In this document: positions 33,822-42,341 of the stretch, in pieces | How the letters are laid out: the number at the start of each line of letters is the position of its first letter | Position numbering within the stretch: position 1 is the stretch's first letter | Origin: Desertibaculum subflavum | GTDB taxonomy: Bacteria > Pseudomonadota > Alphaproteobacteria > Ferrovibrionales > Ferrovibrionaceae | Direction of reading: 5' to 3' | DNA length: 64,000 nucleotides | Assembly (NCBI GenBank): GCA_003576705.1 | Contig: QOZS01000014.1 | Location: 47,598-111,597, forward strand | Made by a program: the position numbers and the translations under genes | Notes under the pieces: generated by a model | The model's database searches: none | What the model saw: the letters and a program-made list of their open reading frames with translations, nothing else | What the model was told of the DNA's origin: nothing

Positions 33822-34595
33822 TTAGCGGACCGGACCCATATGCATGCCGCTGTCCACGCTGATCAGCTCGCCGGTGGTGAGCGGGGCGCCCTCGATCAGC
33901 CAGACGCAGGCATCGGCCACATCCTCGGGCGTCGCCGTCTTGCCGAGCGCCGAGGAGTTCTGGTAGCGCCGCTTCAGGTTGTCATAGGCCTGCTGGCCAT
34001 AGCCCTGCAGCAGCCAGCGGCCCTCGATGAAGCCCGGCAGCACGGCATTGACCTTGATTTCCGGCCCGAGCGCCCGCGCCAGCGCTTTGGTCAGCGAGTT
34101 CACCGCCCCCTTCGACGCCGCATAGGCGATGGAGGAGCCGGAGCCGAGCAGGCTCGCCACCGAGGAGATGTTGACCACCGAGCCGCGCCCCGCCTTCCGC
34201 ATCGCCGGCACGCAGGCGCGCGTCATCAGGTAGATGCCGGTCACGTTGACCGAGAAGATTTTCTGGAAATCCTCCGGCGTGAGGCCGTCGAGCTCGCTCT
34301 GCGGCACGAACTTGGTGTAGCCCGCATTGTTGATCAGGTTGTCGATGCGGCCCCATTTGTCGAGCGCCGCCGCCGCCAGCTTGCGGCAATCGGCATCGTC
34401 GGACACGTCGGCGCGGACCAGGATGCCCTGCCCGCCCGCCTTCTCGCAGGCGGCGAGCGTCTCCTTCGCCTCGGCCTCGCTCTTGGTAAAGTTGACCACC
34501 ACCCGGCCGCCCTTGGCGGCGATGCGCCGGGCACAGGCTGAGCCCACACCGGTTGCCGATCCGGTAACTATCGTAACGGTATCCTTAAGGCTCAT
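33822..34595 (-). CDS. short-chain dehydrogenase/reductase (SDR)
   Basis: 257-residue classical SDR. The NAD(P)-binding loop is TGSATGVGSACA, the NAG motif is INNAGYTKF, and the active site has SSVASLLGSG with YAASKGAVNSL (Ser-Tyr-Lys). It is the first gene of the operon that continues through the dioxygenase, ABC transporter and amidohydrolase. In that context it would oxidise or reduce an intermediate of the imported compound. A 207-bp gap separates it from the divergent methyltransferase and should hold both promoters. Confidence 0.9.
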   Translation of the reverse strand: MSLKDTVTIVTGSATGVGSACARRIAAKGGRVVVNFTKSEAEAKETLAACEKAGGQGILVRADVSDDADCRKLAAAALDKWGRIDNLINNAGYTKFVPQSELDGLTPEDFQKIFSVNVTGIYLMTRACVPAMRKAGRGSVVNISSVASLLGSGSSIAYAASKGAVNSLTKALARALGPEIKVNAVLPGFIEGRWLLQGYGQQAYDNLKRRYQNSSALGKTATPEDVADACVWLIEGAPLTTGELISVDSGMHMGPVR

Positions 34596-34802
34596 GAGCG
34601 TTTCCCCGGGGACTTGTGCGCGCCGGCCATCGTTTCACCGGAAGCGGCGGGCCGCAACAACCGCCGGAAACAGCGGAAGTTCCTCGACCCCGGCGGAAGG
34701 CGCACGGAATCGAGGCACATCTGACAAGAAATTCTTCATTCTACGCCCTTAGGTATAGGCATACGCGCCGATAGAGGAAATGCGCCCAAGGCCGAGGCCA
34801 AC

Positions 34803-35726
34803 TTGCTGCTTCCGCTGTTGAATGGGGAACCGAGCCCGCTCCCGCCCGACGCTTCGCCGTGGCGGCGGCGCCTGCACGCCATCTGGTGGGGCTATTCGCT
34901 CGGCTCGGGACCGCGTCCGCGCGAGGAAGAGGCCGACGAGCCCGAGAGCGTCGAGCCCGAGGAGGCGCATCCCGATACGCTGTGGTCGCCGCTCCGCCTC
35001 AGCGCGGTGCAAACCTTGTTCGGCGAGGGCATGACCACGCCGGGCGGCGAGGCCGCGCTGATCGCCCTGGTCCGGCCCTGCACCCTCAACAACACCAAGT
35101 CGGCGCTGGAGCTCGGCGCCGCTTTGGGCGGCCTCTGCCGCTGGGCGAACGGCGACGCCGGCACCTATTTCAAGGCCTTCGAGGCCAATGGCGAGCTGGC
35201 CGCCGCCGGCATGGACCTCTCCACCCGCAAGGGCCTCGCCAACAAGTGCCCGATCGAGCACACCGAGGTCGAGAAGTTCGAGATCCGCGCCAAGAGCCAG
35301 GACGCGATCATCGCCAAAGAGGCGTTCTGGCGCATCGCCGACAAGGAGTCCTTGTTCAAGCGTATCTTCACCGCGCTGAAGCCGGGTGGCATCGTCTCGC
35401 TGTCCGACTACATGTCGCCGGCCGGCCAGGAGGGGCTGGTACAGGCGGCCTTCCCGCTGGCCCATATGCTGCAGGCCAAGGACCAGCGCGCCCTGTTGGA
35501 GAGCGCCGGCTTCGACGTGCGGGTTTTCGAGGACCGCACCGCCGAGCACGTCAAGTCGATCCTCGAAGCCTTCGAGGCTTTCGCCAAGCGGATCAAGACC
35601 GACCCGCCGCCCGACACCCTGCGCGACGCCGTGTTGAAGGAAGGCGAGCTGTGGGCCACCCGGGTCGGCCTGATGCAGACCGGCAAGGTCACCCTCTACC
35701 GCATGCTGGCCTTCAAGCCGACCTGA
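34803..35726 (+). CDS. probable SAM-dependent methyltransferase
   Basis: 307 residues. A class I fold is suggested by motif I SALELGAALGGLCRWANG, the acidic region FKAFEANGELAAAGMDLS, and the strand FTALKPGGIVSLSDYMSP with a following loop LVQAAFPLAHMLQAKDQRALLESAGFDVRVFED. That C-terminal pattern is like UbiE/COQ5-type proteins. The first 60 residues are acidic and Pro-rich (EEEADEPESVEPEEAHPD). No ATG fits the frame; the TTG at 34803 with GAGG 5 nt upstream is the best start. The substrate is unknown. Confidence 0.75.
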   Translation: MLLPLLNGEPSPLPPDASPWRRRLHAIWWGYSLGSGPRPREEEADEPESVEPEEAHPDTLWSPLRLSAVQTLFGEGMTTPGGEAALIALVRPCTLNNTKSALELGAALGGLCRWANGDAGTYFKAFEANGELAAAGMDLSTRKGLANKCPIEHTEVEKFEIRAKSQDAIIAKEAFWRIADKESLFKRIFTALKPGGIVSLSDYMSPAGQEGLVQAAFPLAHMLQAKDQRALLESAGFDVRVFEDRTAEHVKSILEAFEAFAKRIKTDPPPDTLRDAVLKEGELWATRVGLMQTGKVTLYRMLAFKPT

Positions 35727-35742
35727 GCGCCGCCCTTCGCCG

Positions 35743-35771
35743 TTGACAGGCCGGGGATGCCCCGCTACGAA
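35743..35771 (+). promoter_or_regulatory. sigma-70-type promoter of rpmJ
   Basis: TTGACA (35743-35748) is an exact -35 box, followed after 17 bp by TACGAA (35766-35771) as a plausible -10. It lies 40 bp upstream of the L36 ATG, in the short gap after the methyltransferase gene. The -10 matches the TATAAT pattern only partly, as is usual in GC-rich alphaproteobacteria. Confidence 0.6.
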
Positions 35772-35810
35772 GCCGCCTCCATTCGCGGGCGCCAGACCGA
35801 AGAAGCTGCC

Positions 35811-35936
35811 ATGAAGATCCTCAACTCGTTGAAATCGGCCAAGAAGCGCCATCGCGACTGCCGCGTGATCCGCCGCAAGGGGCGGGTCTACGTCATCAAC
35901 AAGTCGAATCCGCGGTTCAAGGCCCGCCAGGGCTGA
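35811..35936 (+). CDS. rpmJ: 50S ribosomal protein L36 (zinc-free type)
   Basis: 41-residue basic protein, too short for most ORF scans. The first 20 residues begin [20 protein letters not shown] and the end is [14 protein letters not shown], matching the longer alphaproteobacterial form of L36. The classical zinc-ligand set CxxC...C...H is absent; only one Cys (HRDC) remains, so it is the non-zinc version. It binds 23S rRNA in the large subunit. It is monocistronic, with its own promoter, as is typical in alphaproteobacteria. Confidence 0.95.
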   Translation: MKILNSLKSAKKRHRDCRVIRRKGRVYVINKSNPRFKARQG

Positions 35937-36090
35937 TTCCGGCCGCCATCCCCCTAACTGCTTGAGATTGCATATCGATCTCCGAATTCCGGGGATGGAG
36001 TTCGGGCAGGCGCCGCGTCCTGGTCGCGCATTACAGAGAAGCAACTATAAAGCGTCGTCCATCGGGACAACCAGCCATCGAGGGGGACTC

Positions 36091-36621
36091 GTGGCGAAAC
36101 AGCCAAATTTGTCCAGTCGCGCCACGCGCTGGAGAACCTTTGCAATAGCGCTGGGCACGCTGATGGTTGGGGCAGGCGGATGCAGCACGTCATTGCCCTA
36201 TCAGCCCCTCGACGCAATTCAGGGATACGCTGATGAAAGCATGGGCCCTGATCAGCATTGGGTGCTCTATCAAGGCGGACATTTCTCGCAAACCGAAGAC
36301 GTTCTCGCGTTTTGGCTTTTCCGAAGCGCCGAAGTGACGAAGTCACGCGGGTTCAGCCACTTTATCGAATTGCCCTCCATCGCCCGGGAACCGATCGGCG
36401 CGAGCGCGCGGCAGGCCCCGCGCATGTCGCCGTATCCGGTGCAGACTGCGCGGGGGCCATTCTATGTGTTGGTGCCGGATCCTGTACCGCTCGACTTCAA
36501 GGTGAAGTCCGGGACGATCCAACTGTTCAAAAGTGAGCCGACAGGTCGTACGCAGAACGCCTACAATGCACAGGCTGTACTCGATCAGCTTGGTCCTCGT
36601 GTAGCCTCGGCCAGCAGATAG
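36091..36621 (+). CDS. CC0125/CC1285-like lipoprotein
   Basis: 176 residues from the GTG at 36091 (GAGGGGG upstream). The N-terminal signal has a Cys after MVGAGG, so it is probably a lipoprotein, although the box (AGGC) is not ideal. The segment QHWVLYQGGHFSQTEDVLAFWLFRSAEVTKSRGFSHF resembles the CC0125/CC1285 family, in which a strand is followed by RAAELTLxxG. The function is unknown. Its codon use is less GC-rich than that of its neighbours, which may mean relaxed selection or recent gain. The frame is open from 35962, but without a signal sequence. Confidence 0.75.
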   Translation: MAKQPNLSSRATRWRTFAIALGTLMVGAGGCSTSLPYQPLDAIQGYADESMGPDQHWVLYQGGHFSQTEDVLAFWLFRSAEVTKSRGFSHFIELPSIAREPIGASARQAPRMSPYPVQTARGPFYVLVPDPVPLDFKVKSGTIQLFKSEPTGRTQNAYNAQAVLDQLGPRVASASR

Positions 36622-36647
36622 CGAGGTTTGAGTACGAGGGAGGGTAA

Positions 36648-38141
36648 ATGACGCTTGCCATGCCCAAGCCGGATGCCGAGGCGATGGCACGCCTGCCGGA
36701 CCTGCTGACGCGCCTGAAGGGCGTCCTGCCCGCCGACAACGTCATCGTCGATCCGCGCGGCCTCAAGCCCTATGAGTGCGACGCGCTGACCGCCTATCGC
36801 CAGCCGCCGCTCGCCGTCTTCCTGCCGGAGACGGTGGCGCAGGTGGCGGCGATCCTGACCGCTTGCGACGCGCTCGGCATCAAGGTGGTGCCGCGCGGCG
36901 GCGGTACCTCGCTCTCCGGCGGCTCGTTCCCGCTCGCCGACGGCGTGCTGCTCGCCATGGGCAAGTTCAACCGCGTGCTGGAGGTCGATATCGAGAACCG
37001 CTGCGCCCGGGTGCAGCCCGGCGTCACCAACCTCGCCATCTCCAAGGCGGTCGAGCATCTGGGCTTCTACTACGCGCCGGATCCCTCCAGCCAGATCGCC
37101 TGCTCGATCGGCGGCAATGTGGCGGAAAATTCCGGCGGCGTGCACTGCCTGAAATACGGCCTCACCACCAACAACCTGCTGGGCCTGGAAGTGGTGCTGA
37201 TCGACGGCAGCGTGATCCGCCTCGGCGGCAAGCATCTCGACGCCGCCGGCTACGACCTGATGGGCGTGCTCACCGGCTCCGAAGGCCTGCTCGGGGTTGT
37301 CACGGAAGTGACGGTGCGCATCCTGCCGAAGCCGAGCACGGCGCGCGCGCTGCTGATCGGCTTTCCGAGCGTCGAGAGCGCGGGCGACGCGGTGGCGAAG
37401 ACCATCGCCGCCGGCATCATCCCGGCCGGCATGGAGATGATGGACCGGCCGGCGATCCACGCGGCGGAAGCCTTCTGCAATGCCGGCTATCCGCTCGATG
37501 TCGAGGCTCTTTCCATCGTCGAGCTGGACGGTCCGCCGGCCGAGGTGGACGACCTGATGCAGCGAGTCAGCGAGATCGCGCGCGATTGCGGCGCCGTCTC
37601 GATCCGCGCCAGCAACTCGGAAGACGAGCGGCTCGCCTTCTGGGCCGGGCGCAAGGCGGCCTTTCCCGCCGTCGGCCGATTGTCGCCCGATTATCTCTGC
37701 ATGGACGGCACCATCCCGCGCCACCGGCTGGCCGAGGTGCTGACCGGCATCACGCGGCTGTCGGGCAAGCACGGCCTGCGCGTCGCCAACGTGTTCCATG
37801 CCGGCGACGGCAACCTGCATCCGCTGATCCTGTACGACGCCAACCTGCCGGGCGAGCTCGACCGCGCCGAGGCCTTCGGCGCCGACATCCTGCGCCTCTG
37901 CGTCGAGGTCGGCGGCGTGCTGACCGGCGAGCACGGCGTAGGCATCGAGAAGCGCGACCTGATGGGCACCATGTTCGACGAAATCGATCTCGCGCATCAG
38001 GAGCGCCTGAAATGCGCCTTCGATCCGAATCACCGGCTTAATCCCGGCAAGGTGTTTCCGGTGCTACACCGCTGCGCCGAGCTCGGCCGCATGCATGTGC
38101 ATCGCGGCCAGCTGCCCTTCCCCGACCTGCCGCGCTTCTGA
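36648..38141 (+). CDS. glcD: glycolate oxidase subunit GlcD (FAD-linked oxidase)
   Basis: 497-residue FAD subunit of the membrane-associated glycolate oxidase, which oxidises glycolate to glyoxylate. The FAD domain has VVPRGGGTSLSGGSFPLADG and NVAENSGGVHCLKYGLT. The C-terminal cap contains ANVFHAGDGNLHPLIL and GVLTGEHGVGIEK, both hallmark stretches. A GAGGGAGGG ribosome site precedes the ATG at 36648. It starts the glcDEF operon, with 4 bp between its stop and glcE. Confidence 0.93.
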   Translation: MTLAMPKPDAEAMARLPDLLTRLKGVLPADNVIVDPRGLKPYECDALTAYRQPPLAVFLPETVAQVAAILTACDALGIKVVPRGGGTSLSGGSFPLADGVLLAMGKFNRVLEVDIENRCARVQPGVTNLAISKAVEHLGFYYAPDPSSQIACSIGGNVAENSGGVHCLKYGLTTNNLLGLEVVLIDGSVIRLGGKHLDAAGYDLMGVLTGSEGLLGVVTEVTVRILPKPSTARALLIGFPSVESAGDAVAKTIAAGIIPAGMEMMDRPAIHAAEAFCNAGYPLDVEALSIVELDGPPAEVDDLMQRVSEIARDCGAVSIRASNSEDERLAFWAGRKAAFPAVGRLSPDYLCMDGTIPRHRLAEVLTGITRLSGKHGLRVANVFHAGDGNLHPLILYDANLPGELDRAEAFGADILRLCVEVGGVLTGEHGVGIEKRDLMGTMFDEIDLAHQERLKCAFDPNHRLNPGKVFPVLHRCAELGRMHVHRGQLPFPDLPRF

Positions 38142-38145
38142 CGCG

Positions 38146-39357
38146 ATGGCCTCGACCCTGAAGCCGCGCGACACCCGGGATGTCGCCGAGGCGGTGGCCT
38201 GGGCCGCGGCGGAAGGCCAGCCGCTGGAAGTGCTGGGGCATGGCAGCAAGCGCGGCCTCGGCCGGCCGGTGCAGGCGGAGCACACGCTCGATCTCTCGGC
38301 GCTCAGCGGCATCCTGTCCTACGAACCGGCCGAGCTGTTCATGACCGCGCGGCCCGGCACGCCGCGGGCGGAGATCGAGGCGGCGCTGGCGGCGCGCGGC
38401 CAGATGCTGCCGTTCGAGCCGATCGATCTCGCCCCGCTCTACGGCGCGGGCGGCGGCAGCATCGGCGGCATCTTCGCCGCCAATCTCGCCGGGCCGCGCC
38501 GCTTCAAGGCGGGGGCCGCGCGCGACCACTTGCTCGGCTTCAAGGCGGTCTCCGGGCGCGGCGAGAGCTTCAAGTCGGGTGGCACTGTCGTGAAGAACGT
38601 CACCGGCTACGATCTTTCCAAGCTCGCCTGCGGCTCGTTCGGCACGCTCGCCTGCTTCACCGAGATCACCTTCAAGGTACTGCCGGCGGCGGAGAAGACC
38701 CGCACCCTGCTGCTTTTCGGCCTCGACGAGCCGGCGGCGATCGCGGCGATGGCGCGCGCCGGCGGCGCACCGCATGAAGTTTCCGGCCTCGCCCACCTGC
38801 CGGCCGCGGCCGCGGCGCTGAGCCAGGTCGGCTATGTGCGCGATGCCGGCAAGCCGGTCACCGCGATGCGGCTGGAAGGCACGGCGATCTCGGTCGCCGC
38901 GCGCCTGGAGGCGCTGCGCGGCATGTTTCCCGGCATCGCCCAGGAGGAGCTGCACGGCATGAATTCCGGCCGGCTCTGGACCGAGATCCGCGACGTCGCC
39001 GCGCTGCTCGACGCGCCCCTTGTATGGCGCCTCTCGGTACCGCCGAGCGAAGGCGCCGCGACAGTCGCGAGGATGCGCAGCACCGGCGCGCCGGTCACCG
39101 GCTGGCTGTACGACCAGGCCGGCGGCCAGATCTGGCTCGGCCTCGACGGCAGCGATGCCGCGGCGGACAAGCTGCGCCGCGAGCTGCCGCGCGGCGATGG
39201 CCACGCGACCCTGATCCGCGCGCCGGACGCACTGCGCGCGGCCGCGGCCGTGTTCCAGCCGGAGCCGCCGGCGCTCGTCGCGCTGACCCGCCGCGTGAAG
39301 GGCGCCTTCGATCCGAAAGCCATCCTCAATCCCGGCCGCATGTGGGCCGGCATCTGA
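38146..39357 (+). CDS. glcE: glycolate oxidase subunit GlcE (FAD-binding)
   Basis: 403 residues. An FAD-binding domain similar to GlcD but shorter is seen: PLEVLGHGSKRGLGRPVQAE, GAGGGSIGGIFAANLAGPRR and VVKNVTGYDLSKLACGSFGTL. The C-terminal part ends AILNPGRMWAGI. The ATG at 38146 is preferred to one at 38095, which lies inside glcD. Its stop overlaps the glcF start (TGATG), so translation is coupled. Confidence 0.93.
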   Translation: MASTLKPRDTRDVAEAVAWAAAEGQPLEVLGHGSKRGLGRPVQAEHTLDLSALSGILSYEPAELFMTARPGTPRAEIEAALAARGQMLPFEPIDLAPLYGAGGGSIGGIFAANLAGPRRFKAGAARDHLLGFKAVSGRGESFKSGGTVVKNVTGYDLSKLACGSFGTLACFTEITFKVLPAAEKTRTLLLFGLDEPAAIAAMARAGGAPHEVSGLAHLPAAAAALSQVGYVRDAGKPVTAMRLEGTAISVAARLEALRGMFPGIAQEELHGMNSGRLWTEIRDVAALLDAPLVWRLSVPPSEGAATVARMRSTGAPVTGWLYDQAGGQIWLGLDGSDAAADKLRRELPRGDGHATLIRAPDALRAAAAVFQPEPPALVALTRRVKGAFDPKAILNPGRMWAGI

Positions 39358-40673
39358 TGCAGACGCATTTCACGCCCGCGCAGCTCGAAGATCCCGGCAT
39401 CCAGGTCGCCGACAAGATCCTGCGCGCCTGCGTGCATTGCGGCTTCTGCACCGCCACCTGCCCGACCTTCGTGCTGCTCGGCGACGAGCGCGACAGCCCG
39501 CGCGGGCGCATCTATCTGATCAAGGAGATGCTGGAGCAGGATCTCGTGCCGAGCGCGACCGAGGTCACGCATATCGACCGCTGCCTCTCCTGCCTTTCCT
39601 GCATGACCACCTGCCCGTCGGGCGTGCACTACATGCACCTGGTCGACCACGCGCGGGCGCGGATCGAGGAACAGTACGAGCGGCCGGCGGCCGAGCGCTG
39701 GCTGCGCCGCCTGCTCGCCATCCTGCTTGTGCGGCCGGCGCTGTTCCGCGCCGCGCTGGTCGGGGCCATGCTGGCCTGGCCGCTGCGCAAGCTGTTCCGC
39801 GGCCGACTCCGCGCCATGCTCGACCTGGCGCCGCGCCGGTTGCCCGGACCGTCGGCCAGCGACCGGCCGCAGAGCTTCCCGGCGCAAGGCAGGCGCCGCA
39901 AGCGCGTCGCCCTGCTCACCGGCTGCGCCCAGCGCGTGCTGGCGCCCGAGATCAACGAGGCGACGATCCGCCTGCTCACCCGCCTCGGCTGCGAGGTGGT
40001 GGTGAGCGAGGGTGTCGGCTGCTGCGGGGCGCTGCCGCACCATATGGGCCAGGAGGAACCGGCCTTCGCCCTCGCCCGCGCCAATGTCGAGGCCTGGTCG
40101 CGCGAGATCGAGCGCGGCGGGCTCGACGCCATCGTGATCAACGCATCGGGCTGCGGCACCACGGTGAAGGATTACGGCTTCATGCTGCGGCTGGAGCCCG
40201 GCTGGGCCGAGCGGGCGGCCAAGGTCTCGGCGATCACCCGCGACGTGAGCGAGCTTCTGCTCGAACTCGGGCTTGGGCAGGCACGCGCGCCCGAGCCGCT
40301 CAAGGTCGCCTATCACGCCGCCTGCTCGCTGCAGCACGGCCAGAAGATCACCGCGGCCCCGAAGCAGCTACTGGCGGAAGCCGGCTTCACCGTGCTGGAG
40401 CCGCCGGAAGGGCATCTCTGCTGCGGCTCCGCCGGCACCTACAACCTGCTGCAGCCGGAGCTCGCCGGCCGCCTGCGCGACCGCAAGGTCGCCAATATCG
40501 AGCGCACCGCGCCCGACGTGGTGGCCGCGGGCAATATCGGCTGCATTACCCAGATCGCCGGCGGCACGGCTCTGCCCGTGGTGCATACGGTCGAGCTGCT
40601 GGACTGGGCGACCGGCGGGCCCCGGCCTGGCAATCTGGGGCCGGCCGGTCTGGGGCCCAGGAACCAGCCGTAA
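39357..40673 (+). CDS. glcF: glycolate oxidase iron-sulfur subunit GlcF
   Basis: 438 residues. Two ferredoxin-type clusters are shown by CVHCGFCTATCP and CLSCLSCMTTCPSG. Two CCG domains follow, with VGCCGALPHH, HAACSLQHGQ and LCCGSAGTYNLLQPE, which carry electrons or bind further cofactors at the membrane side. It passes electrons from GlcD/E flavins to the quinone pool. The last gene of the operon, followed by a TPR protein gene 70 bp away. Confidence 0.94.
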   Translation: MQTHFTPAQLEDPGIQVADKILRACVHCGFCTATCPTFVLLGDERDSPRGRIYLIKEMLEQDLVPSATEVTHIDRCLSCLSCMTTCPSGVHYMHLVDHARARIEEQYERPAAERWLRRLLAILLVRPALFRAALVGAMLAWPLRKLFRGRLRAMLDLAPRRLPGPSASDRPQSFPAQGRRRKRVALLTGCAQRVLAPEINEATIRLLTRLGCEVVVSEGVGCCGALPHHMGQEEPAFALARANVEAWSREIERGGLDAIVINASGCGTTVKDYGFMLRLEPGWAERAAKVSAITRDVSELLLELGLGQARAPEPLKVAYHAACSLQHGQKITAAPKQLLAEAGFTVLEPPEGHLCCGSAGTYNLLQPELAGRLRDRKVANIERTAPDVVAAGNIGCITQIAGGTALPVVHTVELLDWATGGPRPGNLGPAGLGPRNQP

Positions 40674-40742
40674 ACAAAGACGTTCTATCCTCGCCCGATC
40701 GTGGCTTGGCGACGGACGCGGATTCGTCTTAGCATGTGCAGC

Positions 40743-41291
40743 ATGAAGCGCATTGTGCTCGCCCTGGTGCTGCTTCTCGGCAGTTTCGGCGCCGTCCGGG
40801 CGGCGCAGGACGACGAGCGGCTGGACCCGCTGTTCGACAAGCTCTACGCAGCCGAGGATCCGATCGAGGTCAAGGCGGCGGAACAGGCGATCTGGACCAT
40901 CTGGCTGGAGAGCGGCAGCCCGACCGTGGACCTTCTGGTCGGCGGCGGAATGCAGGCGATGCAGGCCGAGGAATTCGGCAAGGCGCTGTCCTTCTTCGAT
41001 GTCGTGGTGGAGTTCGCGCCGAACTATGCAGAGGGCTGGAACAAGCGGGCGACCCTGCATTTCCTGATGGGCAATACCCGCGCCTCGATCGCCGATATCG
41101 AGAAGACCCTGGCGCTGGAACCGCGCCATTTCGGCGCCCTGTCCGGCCTCGCCACCATCCGCGAGAACGAGAAGGATTGGGAAGCCGCATTTCAGGCGAT
41201 GCGCCGCGCCGTCGCCGCCAATCCGCATATCCAGGGCGGCAAGGACAAGCTGCGCCAGCTGCAGCGCCGCGCCAAGGGTGACCCGATCTAA
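40743..41291 (+). CDS. periplasmic TPR protein
   Basis: 182 residues. A signal peptide MKRIVLALVLLLGSFGAVRA precedes a helical TPR region with QAMQAEEFGKALSFFDVVVEFAPNYAEGWNKRATLHFLMGNTRASIADIEKTLALEP, about three repeats. It probably mediates protein contacts in the periplasm. The earlier frame start at 40701 has no signal. No clear ribosome site was seen. The convergent lipid-kinase-type gene ends within its last codons (4-bp overlap). Confidence 0.85.
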   Translation: MKRIVLALVLLLGSFGAVRAAQDDERLDPLFDKLYAAEDPIEVKAAEQAIWTIWLESGSPTVDLLVGGGMQAMQAEEFGKALSFFDVVVEFAPNYAEGWNKRATLHFLMGNTRASIADIEKTLALEPRHFGALSGLATIRENEKDWEAAFQAMRRAVAANPHIQGGKDKLRQLQRRAKGDPI

Positions 41292-42217
41292 GCTTTCACC
41301 GGCAGCGCCTTGGGCAACACTGTGATGGTGGCGGGCAGCCGCCCGATCGTCTCGCCGTCCAGATCGACCAGCGTGTCGACCTCGCTTTCCACATAGAAGC
41401 GCTGGCCGCGATGCACCGAGACCTTCGGGTGCTCGACATGGCGGCCTTCGAACAGCCAGGACGGCTTCTGCAGCAGGATGTCGCGCCGCTTGATGTCGTG
41501 AAACAGCACGAGATCGAGCACGCCGTCGTCGAGGCTGGCGCCGGGGGCGAGCTTCATGCCGCCGCCGCCATTCTCCGCATTGCAGCAGAGGCCGGCATAG
41601 AGCGTGAAGGATTGTCGCGGCCCGCCGTCGATCGCGATGCGCACCGGACGGTGCTTGTAGGTCAGCGTCACGATCAGCGTCTCGGCGAAGTAGCTGAACC
41701 GGCCGCCGAGCTTCTTGAGGTAGCGCGACGTCGAGGTGCGGTAGCTGATCTCCGCCGCGGCACCGAACACGGCGGTGAGATAGCCGTAGCGGCAGACCGG
41801 CCGGCCATCGAGGCCGACGCATTCGACCCTGACCATGTCGATCATCCGCCGGCGCCCCTCGCGGCCCAGCACGCGATAGGGACCGTCCGGCGTGGCGAGC
41901 AGGCCGAGCGCGCGGCAGAGCTCATTGGCGGTGCCGGCCGGAATCGGCGACAGCACCGCTTCGGGGTGCACCTCGTCCGCCTCGACCAGGCCGTTCAGCG
42001 CCTCGTTCACCGTGCCGTCGCCGCCGACCGCCACGATATGCCGCGCGCCGCGGGCGAGTCCGCCGCGGGCGAACTCCGTCGCATCGCCGGGACCTTCGGT
42101 GAAGACGACGGCAGCGTCCGGCAGGAAGCGGCGGATCGCCGGCTCGATCTCCGGCCAGCGCCGGCCGGCGCGGCCACGCCCCGCCGCCGGATTGACCACG
42201 ACCAGGGCCTCCCCCAA
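41288..42217 (-). CDS. diacylglycerol/lipid kinase family protein
   Basis: 309 residues with the DAGK catalytic domain: VVVNPAAGRGRAGRRWPEIE at the start, VAVGGDGTVNEALNGL as the nucleotide site, and IPAGTANELCRALGLL. The C-terminal half is the YegS-like beta domain (GYLTAVFGAAAEISYR, LDDGVLDLVLFHDIKRRDIL). It may phosphorylate diacylglycerol, ceramide or a related lipid. The start codon is TTG at 42217; GGAGGG lies about 8 nt upstream and no other start fits. Confidence 0.88.
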   Translation of the reverse strand: MGEALVVVNPAAGRGRAGRRWPEIEPAIRRFLPDAAVVFTEGPGDATEFARGGLARGARHIVAVGGDGTVNEALNGLVEADEVHPEAVLSPIPAGTANELCRALGLLATPDGPYRVLGREGRRRMIDMVRVECVGLDGRPVCRYGYLTAVFGAAAEISYRTSTSRYLKKLGGRFSYFAETLIVTLTYKHRPVRIAIDGGPRQSFTLYAGLCCNAENGGGGMKLAPGASLDDGVLDLVLFHDIKRRDILLQKPSWLFEGRHVEHPKVSVHRGQRFYVESEVDTLVDLDGETIGRLPATITVLPKALPVKA

Positions 42218-42341
42218 CCGACCACCCTCCCCGCTTTCTTGGCCGCAAGGTTAAACGTCCCGCGCGGCGCCGCCAACGGCAGCTTGGCGGTTGATTTCCC
42301 GCCCCCGGCGCGCATCTTGTGGGGCAAGAAGTGAGGATCCC

